Positions 33,240 to 41,317 of a stretch of DNA of 64,000 nt are shown here, one piece after another. The notes beneath the pieces were generated by a model. It was not told the DNA's origin and ran no database searches. It saw only the letters and a list, made by a program, of their open reading frames with translations. Positions within the stretch are counted from its first letter, which is position 1. Every line of letters begins with the position of its first letter. A program made the position numbers and the translations under genes. This DNA is from UMGS1052 sp045532035. GTDB taxonomy: Bacteria; Bacillota; Clostridia; Oscillospirales; CAG-382. The stretch spans positions 51,255 through 115,254 of the forward strand of contig JAZSFD010000048.1 in NCBI GenBank assembly GCA_045532035.1. Reading direction: 5' to 3'.

Positions 33240-34169
33240 ATGAAAAACCTTTCTATCAGCGAAATGACAGAAAAAATAATACAGCTTAAAAAGGACAAGG
33301 ACGCTCTTGTGCTTGCGCATTATTATCAGAACCTTGATATACAGCATGTTGCCGATCATTGCGGCGACAGCTTTGAGCTTGCCAAGATTGCCCGTTCCTC
33401 CGACAAGAAGATCATAGTTTTTTGCGGGGTCAGCTTTATGGCCGAAAGCGCAAAGATCATGAATCCCGAAAAGCGTGTTTTCATCCCCCGCGGCGATGCA
33501 GGTTGCCTTATGGCTGATATGGTTACGCCCGAGATAGTTTTACAGATGAGAAAAGCGCATCCCGATGCCGCTGTCGTTTGTTACATCAACTCGACCGCCG
33601 CCACAAAAGCTGTCAGCGATATTTGTGTAACCTCCTCCAACGCGCTCAAGGTTGTGTCTACTCTTAAAGAAAAAGAGATCATCTTTATTCCCGACAAAAA
33701 CCTCGGAAGCTTTGTGGAAAAACAGTTTCCCGATAAAAAGTTTTATTTCATGGAGGGCTGGTGTCCTGTGCATCACGATGTCACCCTTGAAGCTCTTCTC
33801 GAAGCAAAGGCGGCTCATCCCAACGCCCCCATCGTCATCCATCCCGAATGCCGCGAAGAGATTATTCGCGAATGCGATTACATCGGAAGCACCTCAGGCA
33901 TTCTCGACTATTGCCGTGAAAGCGACCGCGATGAGTTCATTGTTTGCACCGAACGCGCCATAGTTGAGCGCCTTCGCGAGGAATTTCCCGAAAAGAAATT
34001 CTATTTGCTTTTCTCCTGTCTTGTTTGTGCCAACATGAAAAAGACGAGGTTGTGTGACCTTCTTGAAACCCTCGAAAATCTTGACGACGAAGTATATATG
34101 ACAGACGAAGAAATGAGCGCCGCGCGTCTTCCTCTCGAAAGAATGCTTGAGGCGGCGGCAAAACAGTGA
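33240..34169 (+). CDS. nadA: Quinolinate synthase
   Basis: This 309-residue iron-sulfur enzyme condenses iminoaspartate with dihydroxyacetone phosphate to make quinolinate, the precursor of NAD. Motifs include LVLAHYYQNLDIQHVADHCG, FCGVSFMAESAKIMNP and DAGCLMADMV. HPEC (VIHPECREEII) and CANMKKT supply cysteines, which with the early Cys hold the 4Fe-4S cluster. The start at 33240 follows AGAGGAAG; the ATG at 33210 has no site. It is first in the nadA-nadB-nadC operon. Confidence 0.96.
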   Translation: MKNLSISEMTEKIIQLKKDKDALVLAHYYQNLDIQHVADHCGDSFELAKIARSSDKKIIVFCGVSFMAESAKIMNPEKRVFIPRGDAGCLMADMVTPEIVLQMRKAHPDAAVVCYINSTAATKAVSDICVTSSNALKVVSTLKEKEIIFIPDKNLGSFVEKQFPDKKFYFMEGWCPVHHDVTLEALLEAKAAHPNAPIVIHPECREEIIRECDYIGSTSGILDYCRESDRDEFIVCTERAIVERLREEFPEKKFYLLFSCLVCANMKKTRLCDLLETLENLDDEVYMTDEEMSAARLPLERMLEAAAKQ

Positions 34170-34173
34170 GCAG

Positions 34174-35736
34174 ATGAAAAAAAGACGATATATTTTCAAC
34201 AATTCCCTATATGAAAAAAATCTTTCCGAATTAACCCGAAACTTTGATATTACCGTCATCGGTGGCGGTATGGCAGGACTTTTTGCAGCCCTTGAGCTTG
34301 ATACAAAATACCGCGTGGCGCTCGTTGTCAAAGGCGGTCTTGAGGATGGCTCTTCCTTTCTTGCCCAGGGAGGAATGTGCTGTGTACTGGGCGAGGACGA
34401 CAGCTATGATGAGCACATTGCCGACACTCTTGCGGCAGGAGCAGGTCATTGCGACGAAAATGCAGTCTCGGTCATGGTAAAGGGAGGTCCCGAAAGCGTA
34501 AGAAAGCTTATCGATTACGGAGTTCCTTTTGATAGACGGGAGGACGGAAAGCTTAAGCTCACTCGCGAGGGAGGACATGGTAAACGCCGCATTTTGCATT
34601 GCGGAGGCGATGCCACCGGCCGCGAGATCACAAAAGCCTTGGGCACAGAGGTGTCAAAACGCAAAAACATTACTGTTTTCTGGAAACATTCGTGTGTTGA
34701 CATTCTGACAGACGAAAAAGGTGTCTGCGGAATTGTCGTGAACAACGGAAAAGACGATTTTATTATAAAAAGCGGAAATGTTGTCATCGCCACCGGCGGC
34801 GCCGGACAGCTTTACCGCTATTCGACTACTCCCGAGGGCAACACCGGCGAGGGAATCTCTGCCTGCAAGCGCGCCGGATGCGCTGTTGCTGACATGGAAT
34901 TTGTCCAGTTTCACCCCACTGCCTTTGCCTTACACGAGGAGGGTCAGAGAGTTTTTCTCATTTCCGAGGCTGTGCGCGGAGAGGGTGCGATTCTCAGAAA
35001 CAAAAACGGCGAGGCTTTTATGAGCTTTGCCCATCAGCATCCCCAAAAAGATCTCGCACCGCGCGATGTTGTGACCCGAGCCATCCTGGAAGAGATGCGC
35101 AGAGTGGGAGATGACAAGGTATACCTTGACACCACGGCGATGACGCAGGAGTTTTTTGAAAAAAGATTTCCCACCATTACGGCAAAATGCCACGAGCACG
35201 GAATTTTCCCGCCCAAGGATCTTATCCCCGTCCACCCCACCCAACATTATCTCATGGGCGGCGTTGTGACAGACCTTGATGCAAAGACAAGTGTTGACGG
35301 ACTTTTCGTCTGCGGCGAGGCAGCGTGTACGGGAGTTCACGGCGCCAACAGACTTGCATCAAATTCCACCCTTGAATGTGTCGTTTTTGCAAAGCGTGCT
35401 GCGGATTTTATCAACCGCAACTTCAGAAGTATTCCCGAAAATATTACACTCGGCACAAATCCGCATCTTACCAAAACCGTGGATAAACCCGAAATCTTTG
35501 CAGATATGTTGAAAATCAAGACTCTGATGACCGAAAAGGCAGGTGTCGAAAGAAGCTTTTCGGCGCTCTTTGAGACAAAAGATGAGCTTAACAGGCTTTA
35601 CGAAAAGTATGTTGACATAAATTTCGAAAATGTTGCGGGATATGCCCTTTTCAGCGCCATAAACACGGCTCTTGACATTGTGACTTCCGCTTATGAAAGA
35701 AAGCAAAGCCTCGGCTCGCACTATATTACAGAATAG
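34174..35736 (+). CDS. nadB: L-aspartate oxidase
   Basis: This 520-residue flavoprotein oxidises L-aspartate to iminoaspartate for NadA. The FAD-binding motif is DITVIGGGMAGLFAALELD. Other family blocks are SSFLAQGGMCCVLGEDDS, HGKRRILHCGGDATG, and VVIATGGAGQLYRYSTTPEG with NTGEGISACKRAGC. The active-site segment QFHPTAF and the GGVVTDLDAKTSVDGLFVCG block follow. The translation start is four bases after nadA. It ends with TAG, used here as a true stop. The C-terminal helical domain is somewhat short for the family. Confidence 0.95.
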   Translation: MKKRRYIFNNSLYEKNLSELTRNFDITVIGGGMAGLFAALELDTKYRVALVVKGGLEDGSSFLAQGGMCCVLGEDDSYDEHIADTLAAGAGHCDENAVSVMVKGGPESVRKLIDYGVPFDRREDGKLKLTREGGHGKRRILHCGGDATGREITKALGTEVSKRKNITVFWKHSCVDILTDEKGVCGIVVNNGKDDFIIKSGNVVIATGGAGQLYRYSTTPEGNTGEGISACKRAGCAVADMEFVQFHPTAFALHEEGQRVFLISEAVRGEGAILRNKNGEAFMSFAHQHPQKDLAPRDVVTRAILEEMRRVGDDKVYLDTTAMTQEFFEKRFPTITAKCHEHGIFPPKDLIPVHPTQHYLMGGVVTDLDAKTSVDGLFVCGEAACTGVHGANRLASNSTLECVVFAKRAADFINRNFRSIPENITLGTNPHLTKTVDKPEIFADMLKIKTLMTEKAGVERSFSALFETKDELNRLYEKYVDINFENVAGYALFSAINTALDIVTSAYERKQSLGSHYITE

Positions 35737-35751
35737 ATCAGGAGAAACAGT

Positions 35752-36597
35752 ATGCAGCTTTACAACACTCAGATCGACAAAATAATCGAGCTTGCCCTGG
35801 AGGAGGACATCGGCTCGGGAGATATCACAACCCTTTCGACGATTCCCGAAGATACCACCGCCCACGGCAGATTTATTGCAAAGCAGGACACGGTCATCTG
35901 CGGCATTGATGTGGCAAAGAAAGTTTTCCACAAGATAGATCCGACTGTCGTTTTCAACGCTTATTTCAAGGATGGCGACACTGTGAAGGTCGGCGATGTT
36001 ATTGCGGAGGTTGACGGAAACGCCCGCAGTATGCTCACTGCCGAAAGATGCGCTCTCAACATTATGCAACGCCTTTCGGGTGTGGCGCAAAGAACTGCCG
36101 AATGTGTCGAAATGGTCAAGGGCACAAAGGCGAAGATTGCCGACACAAGAAAGACGACTCCCGGAATGCGCGCGCTTGAAAAATATGCCGTACGCATCGG
36201 CGGCGGCACAAATCACAGATACAATCTTGCCGACGGCGTTCTTATCAAGGACAACCACATTGCCGCCGCAGGCAGCATCACCGCCGCTGTGACAAACGCC
36301 CGCAAGCTCATCCCCCACACCCTCAAAATCGAGGTAGAGGTCGAGACCTTTGACCAGCTGAGAGAGGCGCTTGACGCAGGTGCCGACATCATCATGCTTG
36401 ACAATATGTCAAATGAAGACATGGCAGAAAGCGTAAAGATCTGCGCGGGACGCGCTCTTCTTGAAGCGTCGGGCAACATGGACAGAAGAAACCTTTATGA
36501 TGTGGCAAAGACAGGGGTTGACATCATCTCCATCGGTGCTCTCACCCACACCATCAAGGCGGCAGATATCAGCCTCAAGTTCACGCTCAACCAGTAA
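35752..36597 (+). CDS. nadC: Nicotinate-nucleotide pyrophosphorylase (quinolinate phosphoribosyltransferase)
   Basis: This 281-residue enzyme converts quinolinate and PRPP to nicotinate mononucleotide, the last step of the operon. Landmarks are the N-terminal EEDIGSGDITTLSTIP, ERCALNIMQRLSGVAQRTAE, KIADTRKTTPGMRALEKYAV, and GGGTNHRYNLADGVLIKDNH. The C-terminal ASGNMDRRNLYDVAKTGVDI and SIGALTHT follow. The three-gene order nadA, nadB, nadC and short gaps show one transcript ending at the hairpin at 36623-36657. Confidence 0.97.
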   Translation: MQLYNTQIDKIIELALEEDIGSGDITTLSTIPEDTTAHGRFIAKQDTVICGIDVAKKVFHKIDPTVVFNAYFKDGDTVKVGDVIAEVDGNARSMLTAERCALNIMQRLSGVAQRTAECVEMVKGTKAKIADTRKTTPGMRALEKYAVRIGGGTNHRYNLADGVLIKDNHIAAAGSITAAVTNARKLIPHTLKIEVEVETFDQLREALDAGADIIMLDNMSNEDMAESVKICAGRALLEASGNMDRRNLYDVAKTGVDIISIGALTHTIKAADISLKFTLNQ

Positions 36598-36622
36598 CAG
36601 AATACAAAATCTAAAGAACAGT

Positions 36623-36657
36623 AAAAGGTCGTAGCAAAATCGCTACGACCTTTTGTT
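36623..36657. terminator. Terminator of the nad operon
   Basis: A perfect 13-bp stem (AAAAGGTCGTAGC and its complement) with six-base loop has flanking A and T runs. It may also serve the convergent minus-strand fusion gene. Confidence 0.8.
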
Positions 36658-36715
36658 ATTGCTGCCCTTGCGAGTACGCCGCGTATGACAGCCGTTTTGT
36701 TATGTTTTATGTCGT

Positions 36716-39166
36716 TCAGTCGGCAACGATGCCTTCGACCTTTTTGATACCGAGGCGCTCGACAGCGTCCTCGCGCATCTTATATTTGAGAATCTTTCCT
36801 GCCGCGTTCATCGGGAAAGCATCCACAAAGTCGATATACTTGGGCACCTTGTGCTTTGCCATGTGATCACGGATATACTGCTTCATTTCGTCAACCGACA
36901 TCTCTTCGCCCTTTTTGAGGATAATGCAAGCCATGATCTCTTCGCCGTACTGTTCATCGGGAACACCAATGACCTGAACATCCTTTACCTTGGGATGGGT
37001 GTAGATGAATTCTTCGATCTCCTTGGGATAGATGTTTTCACCGCCGCGGATGATCATGTCCTTAAGTCTGCCGGTGATGCGGTAATTTCCTTCGGGAGTG
37101 CGCAGCGCCAGATCGCCTGTGTGAAGCCAACCGTCTTTGTCAATGGTATCTCGGGTGGCTTTGGGCATTTTGTAATAGCCCTTCATGATGTTGTAGCCGC
37201 GCGCAACAAATTCACCTGTCACATTGTCGGGAAGGTCTTTTCCTGTTTCGGGGTCGACGATCTTGCATTCGATCTCGGGAAGTGCGCGTCCGACGGTGCT
37301 GACGCGGACCTCCATTGAATCGTCGGTCGAACTCATGGTGCATCCGGGGGAAGCCTCGGTCTGCCCGTAAACGATGGTGATCTCGGTCATGTGCATCTTG
37401 TCAAGCACCTGCTGCATGATAGCTTCGGGACAGGGCGAGCCTGCCATGATGCCCGTTCTCATATATGAAAAATCGGTCTTTTCAAAATCCTTGTGTTCAA
37501 GCATGGCAATGAACATGGTGGGAACGCCGTGGAACGCCGTAATCTTTTCCTGATTGACACAGGCAAGAGCAGGCTTTGGCGAGAAATAGGGCAGAGGAAG
37601 GAGTGTTCCGCCGTGGGTCATGGTCGCAGTCATGGCAAGCACCATGCCGAAGCAATGGAACATGGGCACCTGAACCATCATTCTGTCGGCGGTCGAAAGC
37701 TCCATGCGGTCACCGATACATTTTCCGTTGTTTACAACATTGTAGTGAGTGAGCATAACGCCCTTGGGGAAGCCTGTTGTACCCGAGGTGTACTGCATAT
37801 TGCAGACATCGTGGATATCAACTGCCGCCGCCATTCTTCTGACCTCTTCGATGGGCACCTTTTTACCCATATCAAGAGCATCCTCCCATGTCAGACAGCC
37901 TTTCTGCGAATAGCCGACAGTGACAATGTTTCGCAGGAAGGGAAGGCGCTTGGAATGAAGCCTTTGGCCGGGAGTGAGGGTTTCAAGCTCGGGGCAAAGC
38001 TCTGCCACGATCTCATCATAGTGGGAATCGCGGTAGCCCTGAACTGTGATGAGAGTATGGGTGTCCGACTGACGGAGCAAATATTCCGCCTCATGGATCT
38101 TGTAAGCAGTGTTTACGGTTACAAGCACCGCACCGATCTTTGTGGTTGCCCAGAAAGCGATGTACCATTGGGGCACATTTGTTGCCCAAAGAGCAACATG
38201 AGAGCCTGCCTTTACGCCCATGGCGATAAGGCTACGGGCAAATTCGTCCACATCATCCCTGAACTGACGATAGGAACGGGTATAATCAAGAGTTGTGTAT
38301 TTGAAAGCGAGCTGATCGGGGAAATTCTCGACCATGGTATCAAGCACCTGAGAGAAAGTCTTTTCAACAAGCGAGTCGCGCTTCCATACATATTTTCCGT
38401 CGCCGCGGCTGGTCTCATAAAGAACATTCTTGTTCTTAGAGGGGTCGTCGTAGCGGGACATATAGCTTTCAAAATGAGGGAGAATGACTTCGATGTCCGA
38501 AATATCCGAAGCCCAGGAGGGATCCCATTCGGCACAGATAAAGCCGTCATAGTTGATCGAGCGCAGAGAGTCGATTACCTCCGAAAGGGGAAGAACTCCT
38601 TCGCCGACCAGTTCGCAGTTGCCTTCCTTGTCGGCATCCTTGAGATGGACATGCTTGATATATGCGCCGAGATTCTTGAGGCTGTCCTCGGGAGTTTCGC
38701 CTGCAAGACAGGTATAATATGGATCCCAAAGAGCGCAGAGAGTGTCGCTCGAAAAGCTGTTGAGAAGCTCGAGAAGAGCCTTGGTGTCAGAAAAATCTCC
38801 TGCTGTTTCGACAAGAAGCACAACATTTGCGCTTTCGGCGATCGGAATAAGTTCTTTTATGACCGCAATGCACTTTTCGCCGATATCCGCCTTGATACGG
38901 ACATAAGGACAATGGATGGCGCTTGCGGCATCGATGCATTTTTTCGCCTCGGCACCGTCATCTTCTCCCACCGAATGGGTGGCGTCGATACAGGGAACAA
39001 CAAGCTTTCTCTCGATAAGAGAACGGTAAAGGCGACGGGCATCTTCGTTTTCGATGGCAGATATGTTGTGTATCTCAATGCCCGAAAAACGGTACTTCAC
39101 GGCGTAATCCATGAAGTCGCGGAAGGAGATGTTCTCCCATCTGTTTGTGGAAAATGACAGATTCAT
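36716..39166 (-). CDS. Fusion: sugar-isomerase-like TIM barrel plus AMP-forming acyl-CoA synthetase
   Basis: This 816-residue protein joins two enzymes. Residues 1 to about 240 form a xylose-isomerase/AP-endonuclease-2-like barrel: MNLSFSTNRWENISFRDFMD, then metal ligand segments VETAGDFSD, ALWDPYY, IKHVHLKDADKEG and GFICAEWDPSW. Residues about 265-816 form an acyl-CoA synthetase: AHVALWATNVPQWY-like core, P-loop MQYTSGTTGFPKGVMLTHYN, IVYGQTEASPG, GWLHTGDLA, RLKDMIIRGGENIYPKEIEE and the lysine motif FPMNAAGKILKYKMRE. It lies 38 bases downstream of the LeuA-like gene and behind the same leucine attenuator. The function of the fusion is unknown; the acid substrate cannot be read off. Confidence 0.88.
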   Translation of the reverse strand: MNLSFSTNRWENISFRDFMDYAVKYRFSGIEIHNISAIENEDARRLYRSLIERKLVVPCIDATHSVGEDDGAEAKKCIDAASAIHCPYVRIKADIGEKCIAVIKELIPIAESANVVLLVETAGDFSDTKALLELLNSFSSDTLCALWDPYYTCLAGETPEDSLKNLGAYIKHVHLKDADKEGNCELVGEGVLPLSEVIDSLRSINYDGFICAEWDPSWASDISDIEVILPHFESYMSRYDDPSKNKNVLYETSRGDGKYVWKRDSLVEKTFSQVLDTMVENFPDQLAFKYTTLDYTRSYRQFRDDVDEFARSLIAMGVKAGSHVALWATNVPQWYIAFWATTKIGAVLVTVNTAYKIHEAEYLLRQSDTHTLITVQGYRDSHYDEIVAELCPELETLTPGQRLHSKRLPFLRNIVTVGYSQKGCLTWEDALDMGKKVPIEEVRRMAAAVDIHDVCNMQYTSGTTGFPKGVMLTHYNVVNNGKCIGDRMELSTADRMMVQVPMFHCFGMVLAMTATMTHGGTLLPLPYFSPKPALACVNQEKITAFHGVPTMFIAMLEHKDFEKTDFSYMRTGIMAGSPCPEAIMQQVLDKMHMTEITIVYGQTEASPGCTMSSTDDSMEVRVSTVGRALPEIECKIVDPETGKDLPDNVTGEFVARGYNIMKGYYKMPKATRDTIDKDGWLHTGDLALRTPEGNYRITGRLKDMIIRGGENIYPKEIEEFIYTHPKVKDVQVIGVPDEQYGEEIMACIILKKGEEMSVDEMKQYIRDHMAKHKVPKYIDFVDAFPMNAAGKILKYKMREDAVERLGIKKVEGIVAD

Positions 39167-39204
39167 TATATCTTCAATCCTTTCGTTGCAAGAAAATCGA
39201 AGGC

Positions 39205-40611
39205 TCAGGCTTCTTCAAAGCAGATCTTGTTGAGAGCGTTGAGATATGCCTTGACGGCACCGCCGATGATATCGGTGGAAACGCCCTGCCCCGAATAAAG
39301 CTTGCCGGATGCGGCGCGAAGCTTGACGATAGTAGTACCAACAGCTTCTTTTCCCTCTGTGAGAGCGCGGATGCTGAAGTCGTCGAGGTCATAGTGATGA
39401 CCGATGATCTGTTCGATGGCACGGAAAGCGGCATCAATAGGACCGTCGCCGATGGAAAAGCCCGAAAGAACTTCTCCGCCCTTTGTCAGCTCAATGTGAG
39501 CGGTTGCGGTAATAACATTACCGTTGTTGATGACAAAACTCTTAAGACGGTAGGTGGAGGGCACCTGGAGAGCAACTGCCGCGATGATGGCATCAAGCTC
39601 ATGCATACTGACCTTCTTCTTCGCGGCAACCTTTTTGAATTCGTCATAAACATGTGCACTGTCCTCGTCGGAAAGCTCATATCCCAGCTTGACTGTGGCG
39701 GCATTTATATCGGCAATGGTGTCATTTTCCGAAAGAAGTATGTCATCGGAAGCCTTTTCTTTTACCGCGTCCGTTTTTGCACAAGCTGTTGTTTTCATAC
39801 CGAGTATTCCCGCAATTTTGCTTTCGGTGTCCGAAAGGGCTGTCATGTCAACGCCGGCAGAAATTCCGAGCCTGTCGCCCGCACTCTTGACAAGGTTTGC
39901 AAAATCGGAAATCGCTGTCGCGTCGTTTTTGCCGAAGGCTGCCTTGACTCCGCAGGCACCCGCTTTGATGGCGGCGGCGGCAAGAGAAATGCCAAGACCC
40001 AGCTTGTCGGAGCATTCAACATAAAACCTTACACTGTCATCAATGCCCGTTTCGCGAATAACTCCCGATACAAAATCAGCCATGTCGTCGGGAAGCATAT
40101 CGCCCGCGTTGTCACAAAGGGTGATGTTTTTGATGCCGTTTGCAACGGCAGTCTTTATTGCTGTATAAAGGAAATCCTTTTCGGCACGGGTAGCATCAAT
40201 AAAGCTTACTTCGGAATCTGCGCAGAGCGAGATGCACTTCTTTGTCATGATATCAAGAGTTTCAAGCACCGCCGCACTCTTCTTGCCGCAAATATATTCC
40301 ATCTGAACGGTGGAGGCGGGAATGGCAAGATTGAGACGGAATTTTGCACATCCGGATACAGCCTCGTATGCTTTGTCGGCATCAGCCTCTGTAAGTCCCG
40401 AGTTGCACGAAATGGTGCTGTTTTTAATGATGGGACCTATGGTATGGAGAAAAAGCGTGTCGGCTCTGTCGGAAATTCCGCCGACCTCAATAACATCAAC
40501 GCCAAGCCTGTCAAGCAGCTTTGCGACTTCCGTTTTTTCCTTGAAGCTCAGTTTTTCGCCGTTCTCGGCGCCTGTTCTGAGGGTCACATCGGTGATGATT
40601 GCTTTTTTCAT
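39205..40611 (-). CDS. 2-isopropylmalate-synthase-like protein with degenerate catalytic motifs
   Basis: This 468-residue protein has the HMGL/LeuA TIM barrel (about 1-280), a helical linker (about 280-330), and a complete LeuA-type regulatory dimer domain (about 350-468) with VPSTYRLKSFVINNGNVITA, GDGPIDAAFRAIEQIIG and SGQGVSTDIIGGAVKAYLNA. The catalytic RDGEQ motif is replaced by RTGAE (D8-VTLR12-T13). The metal-binding HxHND motif is replaced by Glu199-Cys-Ser201-Asp-Lys. So it should not be called a normal synthase: it may catalyse something else or act as a regulatory partner. It follows a leucine-rich leader and attenuator, so leucine control is expected. Confidence 0.82.
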   Translation of the reverse strand: MKKAIITDVTLRTGAENGEKLSFKEKTEVAKLLDRLGVDVIEVGGISDRADTLFLHTIGPIIKNSTISCNSGLTEADADKAYEAVSGCAKFRLNLAIPASTVQMEYICGKKSAAVLETLDIMTKKCISLCADSEVSFIDATRAEKDFLYTAIKTAVANGIKNITLCDNAGDMLPDDMADFVSGVIRETGIDDSVRFYVECSDKLGLGISLAAAAIKAGACGVKAAFGKNDATAISDFANLVKSAGDRLGISAGVDMTALSDTESKIAGILGMKTTACAKTDAVKEKASDDILLSENDTIADINAATVKLGYELSDEDSAHVYDEFKKVAAKKKVSMHELDAIIAAVALQVPSTYRLKSFVINNGNVITATAHIELTKGGEVLSGFSIGDGPIDAAFRAIEQIIGHHYDLDDFSIRALTEGKEAVGTTIVKLRAASGKLYSGQGVSTDIIGGAVKAYLNALNKICFEEA

Positions 40612-40650
40612 AGCGATACTCCTTTATATATGTGTTAATGATTTTACAAA

Positions 40651-40684
40651 CAAAAAGGACTTACGCGCAAATGTCGTAAGTCCC
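40651..40684 (-). terminator. Attenuator terminator upstream of the LeuA-like gene
   Basis: On the minus strand GGACTTAC pairs with GTAAGTCC around an 11-base loop and is followed by a T run. It lies between the leader peptide stop and the structural gene, 40 bases before the start. A stretch AAGTCT just after the second leucine cluster in the leader (near 40778) is complementary to the terminator arm GGACTT, which could form the antiterminator. Confidence 0.7.
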
Positions 40685-40744
40685 GTTTTATACGAAAACA
40701 ACAGCCCGAAGATCCACCAAATGCAGTTATGGCGAAAATAAAAT

Positions 40745-40843
40745 TCAGGCACGACAAATAGCGCTGACCGATTCAGACTTCGTAAGAAGTAGACCGCCAA
40801 CGCTTAGGAGGAGGATATTAGCAGAAAAAACGAGGTTTTTCAT
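40745..40843 (-). CDS. Leucine-rich leader peptide of a transcription attenuator
   Basis: A 32-residue peptide begins at ATG 40843 behind a strong AAGGAG site. Its sequence is MKNLVFSANILLLSVGGLLL followed by TKSESVSAICRA and a TGA stop. Two leucine runs (ILLL and LLL) are encoded by CTC, CTC, CTA and CTA, CTT, CTT, with Ile and Val codons nearby. It is followed by a hairpin region and the terminator at 40651-40684. This is the plan of a leu-operon attenuator: ribosome stalling at Leu codons when leucine is scarce favours transcription of the downstream genes. A role as signal peptide is possible but less likely. Confidence 0.72.
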   Translation of the reverse strand: MKNLVFSANILLLSVGGLLLTKSESVSAICRA

Positions 40844-40898
40844 AAAATTGCTCCTTCATCCTGTGCTAAAATAAGAAAAACTTGTTTGTTATTTGCCA

Positions 40899-40927
40899 AT
40901 TATAGCACGCCGCATCGGCTTTGTCAA
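40899..40927 (-). promoter_or_regulatory. Consensus promoter of the LeuA-like operon
   Basis: On the minus strand the sites are exactly TTGACA and TATAAT with a 17-base spacer. The leader peptide start is about 55 bases downstream. This is the best sigma-A match seen in the window. Confidence 0.85.
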
Positions 40928-41044
40928 TATGTTTTTTGGCTTTTTTGAATTTTTTTCAGCAAAACTCCTTTTTGAGAATAAGCCGATTCAAAACGGAAAG
41001 AATACACTGTAATGAGAAATATTTTCCAAAAAGGAGAAATTTTT

Positions 41045-41317
41045 ATGATAAAGGGCTGTTCACGAAGAATGATCGTTTTGAAGGACACCGGAAGCGAGCT
41101 TTTTGACGAGGCATATTTCATGCTGAAATCGGGAAAGCTTCCAAAAAGTGTCAAGGGCGAAAAGGATTTTATCGCCGAGGCAAACAAAATAGTCCTCGAC
41201 GCCTCGGGCGAAAAAGCTTCCTTGCCGAAAAACTCGCGGAAAAACTCTTTCTTTCTCGGATTTTTGACGGGAATCTCTCTTTGTGCAGTGGTCTTTCTCG
41301 CCTCGGGAATCATGTAA
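41045..41317 (+). CDS. Small tail-anchored membrane protein, unknown function
   Basis: This 90-residue protein starts at 41045 behind AAAAGGAG. The N-terminal part (MIKGCSRRMIVLKDTGSELF, then DEAYFMLK) looks like a conserved small domain known from Clostridia genomes without assigned role. The end has one membrane segment (about 68-88, FFLGFLTGISLCAVVFLASG) with almost no residues after it. The stop overlaps the convergent phosphatase gene by eight bases. Confidence 0.7.
   Translation: MIKGCSRRMIVLKDTGSELFDEAYFMLKSGKLPKSVKGEKDFIAEANKIVLDASGEKASLPKNSRKNSFFLGFLTGISLCAVVFLASGIM

Noticed and set aside
37493..40638. Long plus-strand open frames (about 554 and 497 codons) opposite the fusion and LeuA-like genes
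   Set aside because: The minus-strand proteins have clear domains, ribosome sites and a promoter. The antisense frames have none of these.
40612..40900. T-box upstream of the LeuA-like gene
   Set aside because: No T-box sequence (AGGGTGG-like) or specifier stem was found; the leader frame with Leu runs explains the terminator better.
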